The notes under the pieces are model-generated. The model was not told the origin of the DNA. It was given only the letters and a program-made list of their open reading frames with translations, and did no database searches. From positions 641,353 through 705,352 of the forward strand of contig JAFDWQ010000003.1 of the NCBI GenBank assembly GCA_018268395.1: a DNA stretch of 64,000 nt, written 5' to 3'. The DNA is from Armatimonadota bacterium (GTDB lineage Bacteria; Armatimonadota; Fimbriimonadia; Fimbriimonadales; Fimbriimonadaceae). This document shows positions 16,069 through 24,648 of this stretch, one piece after another. The stretch's first letter is position 1. Every line of letters begins with the position of its first letter. Position numbers and translations under genes: made by a program.

Positions 16069-18252
16069 ATGCACCTGCTCGCCTTGGCTTGCGTCCTGAC
16101 CGTTCCGGCGTCGGTCGAACGCGACGGTTACGGGGTAGCGAAGATCACGGCTCCGACCGCCGCGGAAGCCTTCCGCCTGATGGGCCGCACGGTCGCCGAA
16201 GACCGCCTGTGGCAAATGGAGACCAGCCGCCGTGTCGCACGCGGTCAGATGGCGGAGATCATGGGCCCGTCCGCACTCGCCGCGGACAAAGAGACCGTGA
16301 AGACGGGATATTCGGACGAGGAATACGACGCGTTCTTCCGTCGGCTCTCACGGGAGGCCCAGACCGCTTTCACCGAATACGCTGCGGGCGTGAACGAGGC
16401 CATCGAAGCCAGGAGGGCGGCAGGCACGCTACCGCCGGACTACGCCCAATCGGGGTTCGCGCCGCGGCCGTGGACCGTGACCGATTCGATGGCCATCGAA
16501 GTCATGCTCGCGCGACGGTTCGGTACGGGCGGTGCCGGCGAACTTCGCAACTACGCGCTCTATCTCTATCTCTCGACGCAGCCCTGCAAGGCCAAGGTGT
16601 TGGACGTGATCGACGACCTGGCATGGCAGAACGATCCGGCGTCCGTCCCTACGGCCTCGAAAGCCGACGACCCCTTGGCGAAGTCCCATGTCGTCTTTTC
16701 GGAACCGGCCCGTGCCCAGACCGAAGCTCAATTGAAAGCCGTTCCCCCGGTCAGCCTTCTGGAACTGGCACCGGCCATCCGTGCTGCGAACGGTGACGAG
16801 TCGCGGTTGATCGCGGAGTCCGTCCAGGCCCCGTATGAAACCGGAAGTTATTGCGTCGTCGTGTCCGGCAAGCGGTCGAAGACGGGCAAGCCGTTCTTGA
16901 TGAGCGCACCTCAAATGGGGCACAGTTCGCCCAGCATCGTCCACGAGATCGCTTTGAACGCCCCGGGACTTCAGGTCGCCGGTATCGACGTCCCTGGGAT
17001 CCCCGCAATCGTGATCGGAAACACGCCCCACTTCGCCTGGGGTCTGACCACCGGGGTCGCGGACATTGCCGACATCGTCTGGTCGAAGGGCGAGACCGGC
17101 GTGGTCCGCAGGACGGTGGAGGTCAAGGTCAAAGACGCTGCACCTGCGAAGGTCGAGGTCGTCCGGACCGCGCACGGACCGGTCGTGTTCGAATCCCGTT
17201 CGTCCGGCGCGAAGTTTGCCCAGCGCAGCAGTTATTGGATGAAAGAGGTCGCCGGTTGGAGCACGCTCTATGAGATGTACCACGCCAGGACCGTCGAAGA
17301 ACTGACGAAGACCCTGCCGGCGATCGCGATGAACATGAACTTCTTCTACGCGACCACGTCGGGGGAGACCGGATGGCAGTACCTGGGTGCGTTCCCGATG
17401 CGAGCGGAAGGCACCGATCCTCGGTTCCCGGTCGAGGCCACGCCCAGGAACGCTTGGGGCCGCATGATGAACGCCGCGGAAATGCCCCATCTGCGGAACC
17501 CGGGTTCCGGGATCATCGCGAACTGGAACAACAAGCCGGCGACGTGGTGGCCCAACATGGACACGCCGGCCTGGGGCGCGCTCTTCCGGAACGAGGTGTT
17601 GTGGCGGTCGCTGAAAGGCGAAAGACTGGGGCGATGGGACCTCGAAAAGGCGGCCTGGGACATCGCCCGAAAGGACACCGACACGAACTCGGCGTTCGTC
17701 CCCCTGTTCCAGAACGCTATGAAGGGTGACGACACGCCTGCGGCGCGACTGTTGCGCCAAGCGGACGAATGGAACGTCCAGTCGTCGCCCGCCGCCCTGC
17801 TCTATCGGCAGACCGTTTCGGTCTTGCGGAAGACGCTTTTCCAACAGCACACGGGCAATTTCACGAGCGACGCGTTGTTCACCCGCGTCGTGCAACCGAG
17901 CGTCCTCCTGAAGGCGATCAAGGGCCAGACCAAATTCGACTATCTCGCCGGACGAAAGGCGAACGACGTTTTGCGGGCCTCGGCGGAGGACGCCTACAAG
18001 GGGCTGGCCGCGCAGCTTGGAGACGAACCGGCGGCATGGGTCACGGGTGTCGGAACGTTCAAAGGGCCGGACGGGTCGACCGTCCTGTACGGCGACCGAG
18101 GCACGTACATCCAGATCACCGAACTGACGACGGTCCCCGCCGCGCGGAGCGTCGCTTCGCCTGGCGTCAGCGAGTCCGGCCCGCACACTTCCGACCAACT
18201 CGACCTCGCCAAGCAATGGTCTTACAAGCCTGTATGGAAGGTCGGGGACTAA
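16069..18252 (+). CDS. Penicillin-acylase-family (S45) Ntn-hydrolase
   Basis: This 727-aa protein keeps the full N-terminal-nucleophile acylase layout. A short signal-like N-terminus precedes the alpha-chain motif AEDRLWQMETSRRVARGQ (residues about 43-60) and a spacer. The beta-chain start is at Ser260 in ETGSYCVVVSGKRSKTGKPFLMSAPQMG, and conserved MNMNFFYATTSGETGWQYLG and GIIANWNNKPA follow. Maturation would cleave before Ser260. Family members hydrolyse amides such as acyl-homoserine lactones, beta-lactam side chains or acyl peptides. The residues after Ser are Tyr-Cys where Asn is common, so the substrate cannot be assumed. It is probably periplasmic. Confidence 0.88.
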   Translation: MHLLALACVLTVPASVERDGYGVAKITAPTAAEAFRLMGRTVAEDRLWQMETSRRVARGQMAEIMGPSALAADKETVKTGYSDEEYDAFFRRLSREAQTAFTEYAAGVNEAIEARRAAGTLPPDYAQSGFAPRPWTVTDSMAIEVMLARRFGTGGAGELRNYALYLYLSTQPCKAKVLDVIDDLAWQNDPASVPTASKADDPLAKSHVVFSEPARAQTEAQLKAVPPVSLLELAPAIRAANGDESRLIAESVQAPYETGSYCVVVSGKRSKTGKPFLMSAPQMGHSSPSIVHEIALNAPGLQVAGIDVPGIPAIVIGNTPHFAWGLTTGVADIADIVWSKGETGVVRRTVEVKVKDAAPAKVEVVRTAHGPVVFESRSSGAKFAQRSSYWMKEVAGWSTLYEMYHARTVEELTKTLPAIAMNMNFFYATTSGETGWQYLGAFPMRAEGTDPRFPVEATPRNAWGRMMNAAEMPHLRNPGSGIIANWNNKPATWWPNMDTPAWGALFRNEVLWRSLKGERLGRWDLEKAAWDIARKDTDTNSAFVPLFQNAMKGDDTPAARLLRQADEWNVQSSPAALLYRQTVSVLRKTLFQQHTGNFTSDALFTRVVQPSVLLKAIKGQTKFDYLAGRKANDVLRASAEDAYKGLAAQLGDEPAAWVTGVGTFKGPDGSTVLYGDRGTYIQITELTTVPAARSVASPGVSESGPHTSDQLDLAKQWSYKPVWKVGD

Positions 18253-18256
18253 CCGG

Positions 18257-18262
18257 TATCCT
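18257..18262 (+). promoter_or_regulatory. -10 box TATCCT before parB
   Basis: TATCCT ends 9 bp before the ATG at 18272 and lies just after the stop of the acylase gene (18252). This suggests parB has its own start point. Confidence 0.35.
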
Positions 18263-18271
18263 CATCGACAG

Positions 18272-19117
18272 ATGCGACGCGCGCTCGGAAAGGGCCTGAC
18301 CCAGTTCTTGGACGAACCGTTGGAGGCTCCGCCCGCCGACGTCGCGGTCGAAGCGGTCCAACCGAACCCCCGTCAGCCCCGACGCCATTTCGACGAGGAG
18401 GCCTTGGCCGAGCTCGCCGCCTCGATCCGGGAACACGGTGTGCTGCAACCACTGGTCGTGCGTCCGGTCGGAGACGAACGCTTTGAACTGATCGCAGGCG
18501 AACGTCGGTTGCGGGCCGCAAAGTTGGCGGGCCTGAAGACGGTGCCGGTCTCCGTGCGCACCGCGAGCGCCCAAGCCTCGCTCGAGATCGCCCTCATTGA
18601 AAACGTACAGCGCGAAGACATCAATCCGATCGAGTGCGCCGAGGCGTACCGTATGCTCGCCGAAGAGTTCGGCCTCAATCAAGACCAAGTCGCCGCCAAG
18701 GTCGGAAAGTCACGGGCCGCCGTGTCCAACACGCTCCGACTGTTAAAACTTTCCGAGGACGTCCAGGCCGCCGTTCAAGACGGCCGCATCACCGAGGGCC
18801 ATGCCCGGGCACTCTTGATGGTGGACAGCCCTGTCCGGCAACGTGCCCTGTTCGAGCGGATCGTCGCCGAAGGACTCTCGGTCCGCGAAACCGAGCGTCT
18901 CGCCCGTGGCGAGGCCCGGCCCCCGCAAGCGCCGAAGTCCGCAGAAGAACGACGCGAAGATCCGAACGTCGTCCGTATCCAGTCGCGGCTGTCGGAACAC
19001 TTCGGGGCCAAGGTCAAGGTCGACCATGGCCGGAACCGTGGCCGCATCAGCATCGAATACTTTTCTGAGGACGAGTTGGAAGGGATCCTCGAAAAGATGG
19101 GCCTCGTGCTCGGATAG
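18272..19117 (+). CDS. parB: ParB/Spo0J-family chromosome-partitioning protein
   Basis: This 281-aa ParB begins with the typical RRALGKGL. The CTP-binding Box I and II region includes NPRQPRRHFDEEALAELAASI and GERRLRAAKLAGL, followed by ENVQREDINPIECAEAY and a helix-turn-helix (AAKVGKSRAAVSNTLRLLKL). The C-terminal dimer domain is at about 225-281. It would load on parS sites and aid chromosome segregation. Unusually no parA or rsmG lies beside it; its neighbours are an acylase gene and asnB. No canonical parS was noticed in the window. Confidence 0.92.
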   Translation: MRRALGKGLTQFLDEPLEAPPADVAVEAVQPNPRQPRRHFDEEALAELAASIREHGVLQPLVVRPVGDERFELIAGERRLRAAKLAGLKTVPVSVRTASAQASLEIALIENVQREDINPIECAEAYRMLAEEFGLNQDQVAAKVGKSRAAVSNTLRLLKLSEDVQAAVQDGRITEGHARALLMVDSPVRQRALFERIVAEGLSVRETERLARGEARPPQAPKSAEERREDPNVVRIQSRLSEHFGAKVKVDHGRNRGRISIEYFSEDELEGILEKMGLVLG

Positions 19118-19120
19118 CCC

Positions 19121-21049
19121 ATGTGCGGGATCGCCGGTTACGTCCGAACAAAAGGTTCTCCGGTCGCAGCGGGCTGGGCTCGGAACGCGGAATGTACGCT
19201 CGAACACCGTGGTCCTGACGACTCGTGCCACGCTGTTTGGAGCGGTTCCGGACTCGCGATCGGTCGGATCGGCGAGGTTCCGCCGGACGGTCTCGCAGGC
19301 CTCGTCCACCGTCGGCTCTCGATCATCGACCTGTCCCCGTTGGGGCGGCAGCCCATGGTCTCGCCAGAAGCACGTTTTGTATCAGCCTTTAACGGAGAGA
19401 TCTACAACTATCGGGAGATTCGGGCCCGTCTCGAGGCTCGAGGCGAGAGGTTCCAAAGCCAGTCAGATTCCGAAGTGCTCTTGCGTTCGTTCTCCCTGGA
19501 CGGACCGTCGAGCCTGGACGAAGCGGTCGGCATGTACGCGCTGGCCGTCCTGGACCTTTCGGAGAAGACGCTGTTCCTCGCAAGGGACCCCGCCGGCATC
19601 AAGCCTCTCTATTGGGTGCAGACCGATGCCGGATTCGCGTTCGCTAGCGAGCCGGCCGTCCTTCTGGAGTGGCCTGGCGTCGGGCGAGGTGCCGATCCGC
19701 AAGGCTTGGTCGACTATCTGCGGTTCGGCTTCACCGACCACCGGGACACCGGTCTCTTCGCGGATGTGAACCAGCTCCGGGCGGGGTCGCACATGTCGGT
19801 CGAACTGGAAACGTGCCGGGTCAGGCCGTCTGTCCGGACCTTCACGTTCGCACCCAGGGCCCCGTTCGAAGGGTGCCGGGAGCAAGCGGCGACGGCGCTG
19901 AAGGACGTCCTTTGCGAGAGCGTCGACCTCCACCTTCGGGCCGACGTCCCCGTCGCGACCTGCCTGTCCGGAGGTATCGACTCGTCGACGATCGCCATGT
20001 TGATGCGGCACGTCGGCGGGCCGCAGACGGAGATCCATAGCTTCAGTCACTTGGCGCGAGGGACCGCGTTCGACGAAGAGCGCTACATGGACATGGTCAA
20101 CGAGGCGTGCGGCGCCGTCCCCCATAAGGTTCAAAGCACGCCCGAAGACCTTTCCCGGGACCTTCCGCGCCTTATCCGCTGCCAGCAAGAACCGTTCTCG
20201 ACGACCAGCATCTATGCCCAGTACAGGGTCATGGAAGCCCTTCGGCAGGCCGGGCTCAAGGTGACGCTGGACGGTCAAGGCGCCGACGAGCTCTTCGGAG
20301 GGTACAGCTTCCACATCGGGGCACGGATCGGTTCGCTTGTCCGACAAGGGCGGCTGGGCGCAGCCTTCACCTTGGCCCGTCAGGCCGACGGCAACGCAGG
20401 CCTCACGACGAAGCGTCATTGGTCGAACGCCATGGACTATGTGCTTCCGGCCGGATTCAGGTCGTTCGCAAGGAACGCGGCAGGGAAGAGCCTGGTCCCG
20501 GCGTGGCTCGATACGGACTGGTGCGACCGTCACGGCGTCGCCCCCGACCCGTACCGGACGGCGGGCGGGACCCAGACGTTGAAAACGGCCCTGACCCGCG
20601 GCTTGGAGGGTCCAGGGCTGACCCACTTGCTGCGCTATGAAGACCGGAACTCGATGGCGTTCGGCGTGGAGAGCCGCGTCCCGTTCGTCAGTCGGCCCGT
20701 CATCGAATTCGCGTTGTCGCTGCCCGAGGAGTTTCTTATCGGGCCGCAAGGCGAGACCAAAACGCTTCTAAGGCAAGCGATGAGGGGGATCGTGCCGGAC
20801 GCGGTCCTCGACCGCCGAGACAAAGTCGCGTTCCAGACTCCCGAGGACGAATGGATGAAAGCGCTGGCGCCTTGGATCGACGAAACGTTGAACTCTGACG
20901 CGGCCCGCCGAGCCGGGCCCCTTAAGGCCGACGCCGCCCTGGCGCACTGGAACCGGGTCCGGTCCGGGGAGGCCGCCTATGGGCCCGCGGTCTGGCGTTG
21001 GGCGAACCTGATCGAGTGGATCCGGGCCTTCGACGTCTGCGTCCCTTGA
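19121..21049 (+). CDS. asnB: Asparagine synthase (glutamine-hydrolysing)
   Basis: This 642-aa class-II amidotransferase has a catalytic Cys2 (MCGIAGYV), glutaminase motifs LVHRRLSIIDLSPLGRQPM and FNGEIYNYREIR, and a synthetase domain with the PP-loop CLSGGIDSST (about 281-290). A C-terminal ESRVPFVSRPVIEFALSLP is conserved. It forms asparagine from aspartate, glutamine and ATP. The length fits AsnB, including the variants found in surface-polysaccharide clusters. It starts 3 bp after the parB stop, so the two are probably one transcript, an odd pairing. Confidence 0.92.
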   Translation: MCGIAGYVRTKGSPVAAGWARNAECTLEHRGPDDSCHAVWSGSGLAIGRIGEVPPDGLAGLVHRRLSIIDLSPLGRQPMVSPEARFVSAFNGEIYNYREIRARLEARGERFQSQSDSEVLLRSFSLDGPSSLDEAVGMYALAVLDLSEKTLFLARDPAGIKPLYWVQTDAGFAFASEPAVLLEWPGVGRGADPQGLVDYLRFGFTDHRDTGLFADVNQLRAGSHMSVELETCRVRPSVRTFTFAPRAPFEGCREQAATALKDVLCESVDLHLRADVPVATCLSGGIDSSTIAMLMRHVGGPQTEIHSFSHLARGTAFDEERYMDMVNEACGAVPHKVQSTPEDLSRDLPRLIRCQQEPFSTTSIYAQYRVMEALRQAGLKVTLDGQGADELFGGYSFHIGARIGSLVRQGRLGAAFTLARQADGNAGLTTKRHWSNAMDYVLPAGFRSFARNAAGKSLVPAWLDTDWCDRHGVAPDPYRTAGGTQTLKTALTRGLEGPGLTHLLRYEDRNSMAFGVESRVPFVSRPVIEFALSLPEEFLIGPQGETKTLLRQAMRGIVPDAVLDRRDKVAFQTPEDEWMKALAPWIDETLNSDAARRAGPLKADAALAHWNRVRSGEAAYGPAVWRWANLIEWIRAFDVCVP

Positions 21050-21085
21050 TCCTCCGACCTTGTCCTGCCATAATCGGGTCGTCCC

Positions 21086-21162
21086 GGCGACGTAGCTCAG
21101 TTGGTTAGAGCAGACGGTTCATACCCGTCAGGTCGACAGTTCGAGTCTGTCCGTCGCTACCA
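21086..21162 (+). tRNA. tRNA-Met (anticodon CAT)
   Basis: This 77-nt tRNA has acceptor strands GGCGACG and CGTCGCT (a G-U first pair), D arm TAGCTCAGTTGGTTAGAGCA, anticodon stem GACGG/CCGTC with loop TTCATAC, T arm GACAG-TTCGAGT-CTGTC, discriminator A and an encoded CCA. CAT could be elongator Met or a lysidine-modified Ile; initiator features (a first-pair mismatch and three G-C pairs in the anticodon stem) are not clear. The antisense strand carries the end of an AraC-type gene. Confidence 0.9.
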
Positions 21163-21914
21163 TCTTTCTCGAACTTCAACGTTCCCGGCTTCAGCCCCAA
21201 CGACTTATGAAAGGCGTGTGTGAACGCGCTCGGGCTCGTGTAGCCGACCGCCCAGGCGGCTTGTCCGACGTCGCGGCCTTCGGCGATCAAGCGGAGGGCT
21301 TCAAGGTGCCGGGCTCGGCGCAGCCACCGTCCTAGGCTTATCCCGGTCTCTCCCGCAAAGTCTCTTTCCAAGGAACGGCGCGACGTCCCGACCTCCTTGG
21401 CCAGGGCGTCCGAGCCCAGCCTGACGTTCCGCAAGGCCAGTTCGGCGACGGCTCTAAGCCGTTTCGATCGGGGAAGGGGCAGCCCGCCTGCGCCCTCACG
21501 GGCCGTCGCCGTCCGTTCGGAAAGAAGGACGGCCAGGCGCCTTTCACCCGGCGAGGACTTTGTCAGCGGCCCGATGCGGCACGCTTCGAGGACCAGCTCC
21601 TTGAGGAGCGGCTCGACCGTGACGACGGCAAGAGCGCGCGGCCGCGCAAGTTCCGGCGCGAGATAGACCGTCCGAAGGTGGAGCGGGCCCGAGTGGGCGA
21701 CCCGTAGCGGGTGTCCTTCCGGCACCCACAGGCCGGAATCGGGCGTCAACAGCCACTGCGCCTCGGCGGCGGTGGCCCACATTGCTCCTCGGACGGAGTA
21801 CACGAGCCGGGGCCATGCCGCCGCGTCCCACCGCATGGTCGCGCCCTTAGCGGTGTCCGTCGACCAGAAGCGGACAAGGACGCCCCGCTCGACCGTTTGG
21901 CGTAAAATCGGCAT
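21105..21914 (-). CDS. AraC-family transcriptional regulator
   Basis: This 269-aa protein has an N-terminal cupin-like sensor half (about 1-100, with WPRLVYSVRG and LWVPEGHPLRVAHSG) and a C-terminal pair of helix-turn-helix motifs (about 165-250, ending VGYTSPSAFTHAFHKSLGLKPGTLK). It would bind DNA as a dimer in response to a small molecule. It is divergent from the VOC gene at 21969 across 54 bp, so that gene is its likely target. The last 19 codons run antisense through the tRNA-Met gene; the natural domain ends before them. Confidence 0.87.
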   Translation of the reverse strand: MPILRQTVERGVLVRFWSTDTAKGATMRWDAAAWPRLVYSVRGAMWATAAEAQWLLTPDSGLWVPEGHPLRVAHSGPLHLRTVYLAPELARPRALAVVTVEPLLKELVLEACRIGPLTKSSPGERRLAVLLSERTATAREGAGGLPLPRSKRLRAVAELALRNVRLGSDALAKEVGTSRRSLERDFAGETGISLGRWLRRARHLEALRLIAEGRDVGQAAWAVGYTSPSAFTHAFHKSLGLKPGTLKFEKDGSDGQTRTVDLTGMNRLL

Positions 21915-21956
21915 AAAGTGTCAGAACCTCGATATTCTGCCATGCCCGGAGCCCTG

Positions 21957-21962
21957 TAACAT
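21957..21962 (+). promoter_or_regulatory. -10 box TAACAT in the araC-like/VOC divergent region
   Basis: TAACAT ends 6 bp before the GTG at 21969, in the 54-bp region shared with the divergent AraC-type gene. Confidence 0.4.
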
Positions 21963-21968
21963 CCTGTC

Positions 21969-22346
21969 GTGTCGAAACACGCCGCTCCCTTCAACGTTTC
22001 CCATTTCGCCGTGAACGCCCATGACGTCGACCGCGCCGCCGACTTCTACGGTAGCGTGTTCGGTTGGACGTGCCAGCCGTGGGGCCCTCCCGGCTTCTTC
22101 CTGATCACGACCGGCGACGGGATCCATGGCGCGCTTCAGGGCGTCCAGGACCACCCTGTCCCGACGCGGGTCGGGGCCTTCGAGTGCACCGTATCGGTCG
22201 ACGACGTGGACCGCGTCCTCGCTGAAATCGAGGCCAAGGGAGGGACGGTCCAGTCCGGGAAGGTCACGATCCCCGGGGTCGGTGACATCGCCCGCGTCAT
22301 CGACCCCGAGGGGAACGTGTTCTGCATCGCCAAGTACAGCGACTGA
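21969..22346 (+). CDS. VOC-family protein
   Basis: This 125-aa VOC-fold protein opens with FNVSHFAVNAHDVDRAADFYGSVFGW and ends GDIARVIDPEGNVFCIAKYS. His12 and the late Glu of DPEGN match the usual positions of metal ligands in dioxygenase-like and glyoxalase-like members. The reaction is unknown. It lies head-to-head with an AraC-type regulator, a frequent arrangement when the regulator controls a detoxification or drug-binding protein. It is a different paralogue from the VOC gene at 284. Confidence 0.85.
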   Translation: MSKHAAPFNVSHFAVNAHDVDRAADFYGSVFGWTCQPWGPPGFFLITTGDGIHGALQGVQDHPVPTRVGAFECTVSVDDVDRVLAEIEAKGGTVQSGKVTIPGVGDIARVIDPEGNVFCIAKYSD

Positions 22347-22349
22347 AGG

Positions 22350-23819
22350 TCAGCCTTCGACGGTCAAGGAAAACTTCAGCGTCTTCGTCGTTCCAGGCTC
22401 TACAGAAACCTTCCACTGGGCGGTCGACGCGTCGAGCCTGACGCTCTTCTCGGATTCCGACACGAGCTTGGCGCCGTACCACGATTGGACGACCCGGACG
22501 ACGACGCTGCCCTTCTTCTGGTTGGTCAGCGTCGACTCGACGTCATAGCGGAGATGGCGTTTGTCGAGCCGGGTCGTCTTGACCCTCTTTGTTTCGGCCC
22601 GGACGTCGAAGACGCTCGATAGGGTCAGACTGATGCGGTCGTCCCTCGGCGAGTCCGGTATCGAGGCGGCGCCGACATAGCGGCCACTGTCGTAAACGCG
22701 CACGGCCCCTTGGGGCAAGGGCATCCCTAGCCCGGACTTGACCGAGTTGGAAAAGCTGACCGCAAGCTGGGCGTTCTGGCGTTGGGGCCGGTCGCTCCCG
22801 TACATGTAGGTGTCGGGAAGCCTTACGCTGTAGTCCTTGGCGATCGGGACCGAGTCCGAAAAGAACATCTTCAGTCTGTTCATCTGGTCCGATGCGATCG
22901 TCGACGTCGACTGGACTTTGTACTCGTAAAGCTCTCCGACGACCTCGGGTGCACTGACTTGCGTCTTGCGCGCCGAAAATCCGGACATGTCTTTGTCCTC
23001 TGACTCGGACAAGGTGGCCGATCGCTGTGGGCTTTCGAACCTTCTTTCCCGTACGGCACGGTTTGGAGATCCGGCCACCAGAGTGACCGCCGCGCTGGGA
23101 AAGACCGTGCCTGTCGTGTTCGTGACGGTCGCCCAACACTCCAGTGCGGCCTTTTCGCCGTCCTCGTCCAGAGTCGCGACATAGTCCGCGCTCCAAGACA
23201 GGCCCCTCGTCAGATAGCTCACCGTCATTTCGGCGTCTCCGGCCGTCGTCGATTGGACGTCGGCCTTGAGGCTCGGACGCAGGACGACGTCGCCAGTGTC
23301 CGGTACGACCACGGTCGCAGGAGGGTTCACATAGAGTTTGCCGCCGCTTTCGAACACGGTGCCCCCCTCTCCGGCCGACTGGAGCATGCCCTTCAGTCGT
23401 TGCCCCTCGCGGCCGTTCTCGCCGTACCAGACGAGTTCGACCTCCTGTCCGAGATACCGCTTCAACAGATGGCCCGATTCGGCCGAACCCAGGTCGTAGG
23501 TGTTACCGACGACGTCAGCCTTGACGGCGCCCTTCCATCCGAAGAGGACGGACTCCGGATCCAAGACCGGGCTCACGTCACGCACGCTGACCTTCGTCTT
23601 GCCCTGTGCGAGGCGGACCGCCCGGGACTCCTGGACCATCGCGAAGTCCTGCTTGTAGACGGAGAGTTCGATGCCGGTCCGTTCTGACTTGGACACCGGT
23701 TCGGCGCGGGCGGTCCGGCCGCAACCGGTCGTCACGACCAAGGCGCAGGACGACAGGGCCAAGCCGGCCCAAACGATCGACCGCCGGTCGCGGAGCGGAG
23801 AGGAACGCAAAGTCTGCAT
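22350..23819 (-). CDS. DUF4139-like lipoprotein
   Basis: This 489-aa exported protein has a hydrophobic leader ending in a lipobox-like VVTTGC (Cys about 33), so it is probably a lipoprotein. The body resembles DUF4139 proteins: an N-terminal domain (TGIELSVYKQDFAMVQESRAVRL), the signature VSYLTRGLSWSADYVATL (about 205-222), TNTTGTVFPSAAVTLVAG, and a C-terminal immunoglobulin-like part (DVESTLTNQKKGSVVVRVVQSWYG). The function of the family is not established; beta-sandwich folds suggest envelope binding. It converges on the VOC gene with a 3-bp gap. Confidence 0.7.
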   Translation of the reverse strand: MQTLRSSPLRDRRSIVWAGLALSSCALVVTTGCGRTARAEPVSKSERTGIELSVYKQDFAMVQESRAVRLAQGKTKVSVRDVSPVLDPESVLFGWKGAVKADVVGNTYDLGSAESGHLLKRYLGQEVELVWYGENGREGQRLKGMLQSAGEGGTVFESGGKLYVNPPATVVVPDTGDVVLRPSLKADVQSTTAGDAEMTVSYLTRGLSWSADYVATLDEDGEKAALECWATVTNTTGTVFPSAAVTLVAGSPNRAVRERRFESPQRSATLSESEDKDMSGFSARKTQVSAPEVVGELYEYKVQSTSTIASDQMNRLKMFFSDSVPIAKDYSVRLPDTYMYGSDRPQRQNAQLAVSFSNSVKSGLGMPLPQGAVRVYDSGRYVGAASIPDSPRDDRISLTLSSVFDVRAETKRVKTTRLDKRHLRYDVESTLTNQKKGSVVVRVVQSWYGAKLVSESEKSVRLDASTAQWKVSVEPGTTKTLKFSLTVEG

Positions 23820-23868
23820 GTCCTTGAGTGTCCGTCATCCGGCGGCTCGTTCAAGGGCCTAGCGGCGG

Positions 23869-24537
23869 TTACGATCCTGACTTCAGAGGGATCATGGTCG
23901 CCGCCCCGTCGCTCGTGATGCCTTGGGCGACGGAAATCCCGGTGAACGTGACTTCGTAACCTACGAAGACACCGGTCTTGGCGTCAAGATAGACCTTGCC
24001 CTCGGACGTGCCCGTGCTGCCTTCCGGTTGGAACGTCATTGTCGTGATCAGGCAGTCGCGCTCGTTCCACTTGCCCGGTCCGACGTATTCGATCTCGGAC
24101 TTGCCCTTCGCCTTCGCGAGCGTCCATTTGGCTCCCGGCGCGGCTCCGTCCTTCGGCCACTTCACCCGGGCAAAGGCGGACATGACGTTCTCGATCTCGC
24201 TGCCCGGCTCGGGATGGTCGCCGACCGGTTCGCCGTCAGCGTCGACTTTGGACACGGACGGTTCGGAGGGCTGGTCCATGTCGTTGTCCATGATGTGGAC
24301 CTTGCCGTCGACCATCTTGCTCTCGATCTCCATCACGCCCTTGTCGTCGACGGAGAGGATTTTGCGGGAGAGCTTTCCTGTGAACCGGCCCTCCTGTCCC
24401 ATCGCTGTGAACTTCATCTCGAGCCCCCACACGAAAGTGTCGCCCGCCTTGGGCTTCATGGGTTCGACTTTGACGGTCTGGGCCTGGACGGACGCCACGG
24501 CGGCCAGGACGGCGAGGGATGCGAGAATGCGGGCCAT
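23869..24537 (-). CDS. Secreted protein of unknown function
   Basis: This 222-aa protein has a clear signal peptide (MARILASLAVLAAVASVQAQ). The mature part has alternating strands (AGDTFVWGLEMKFTAMGQEGRFTGKLSRKI, then KGVMEIESKMVDGK). A later stretch resembles the pattern of DUF6263-like envelope proteins, with GKVYLDAKTGVFVGYEVTFTG near the end. No catalytic motif is visible. It lies 49 bp upstream of the DUF4139-like gene on the same strand and may be co-transcribed. A TATCGT box lies 5 bp before its ATG (24543-24548). Confidence 0.65.
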   Translation of the reverse strand: MARILASLAVLAAVASVQAQTVKVEPMKPKAGDTFVWGLEMKFTAMGQEGRFTGKLSRKILSVDDKGVMEIESKMVDGKVHIMDNDMDQPSEPSVSKVDADGEPVGDHPEPGSEIENVMSAFARVKWPKDGAAPGAKWTLAKAKGKSEIEYVGPGKWNERDCLITTMTFQPEGSTGTSEGKVYLDAKTGVFVGYEVTFTGISVAQGITSDGAATMIPLKSGS

Positions 24538-24542
24538 GCCGC

Positions 24543-24548
24543 ACGATA
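24543..24548 (-). promoter_or_regulatory. -10 box TATCGT before the secreted-protein gene
   Basis: On the minus strand TATCGT ends 5 bp before the ATG at 24537. It fits the leaderless pattern. Confidence 0.35.
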
Positions 24549-24648
24549 CTGAGTGGGAGCCGGCCGGGTTTCAAGTCCGTATGACCTTTGTCACGGGCGC
24601 GCAGGCACGTCTGCCCGTACGGTATGCTGGAAGTTCGAGAGCACCCCT

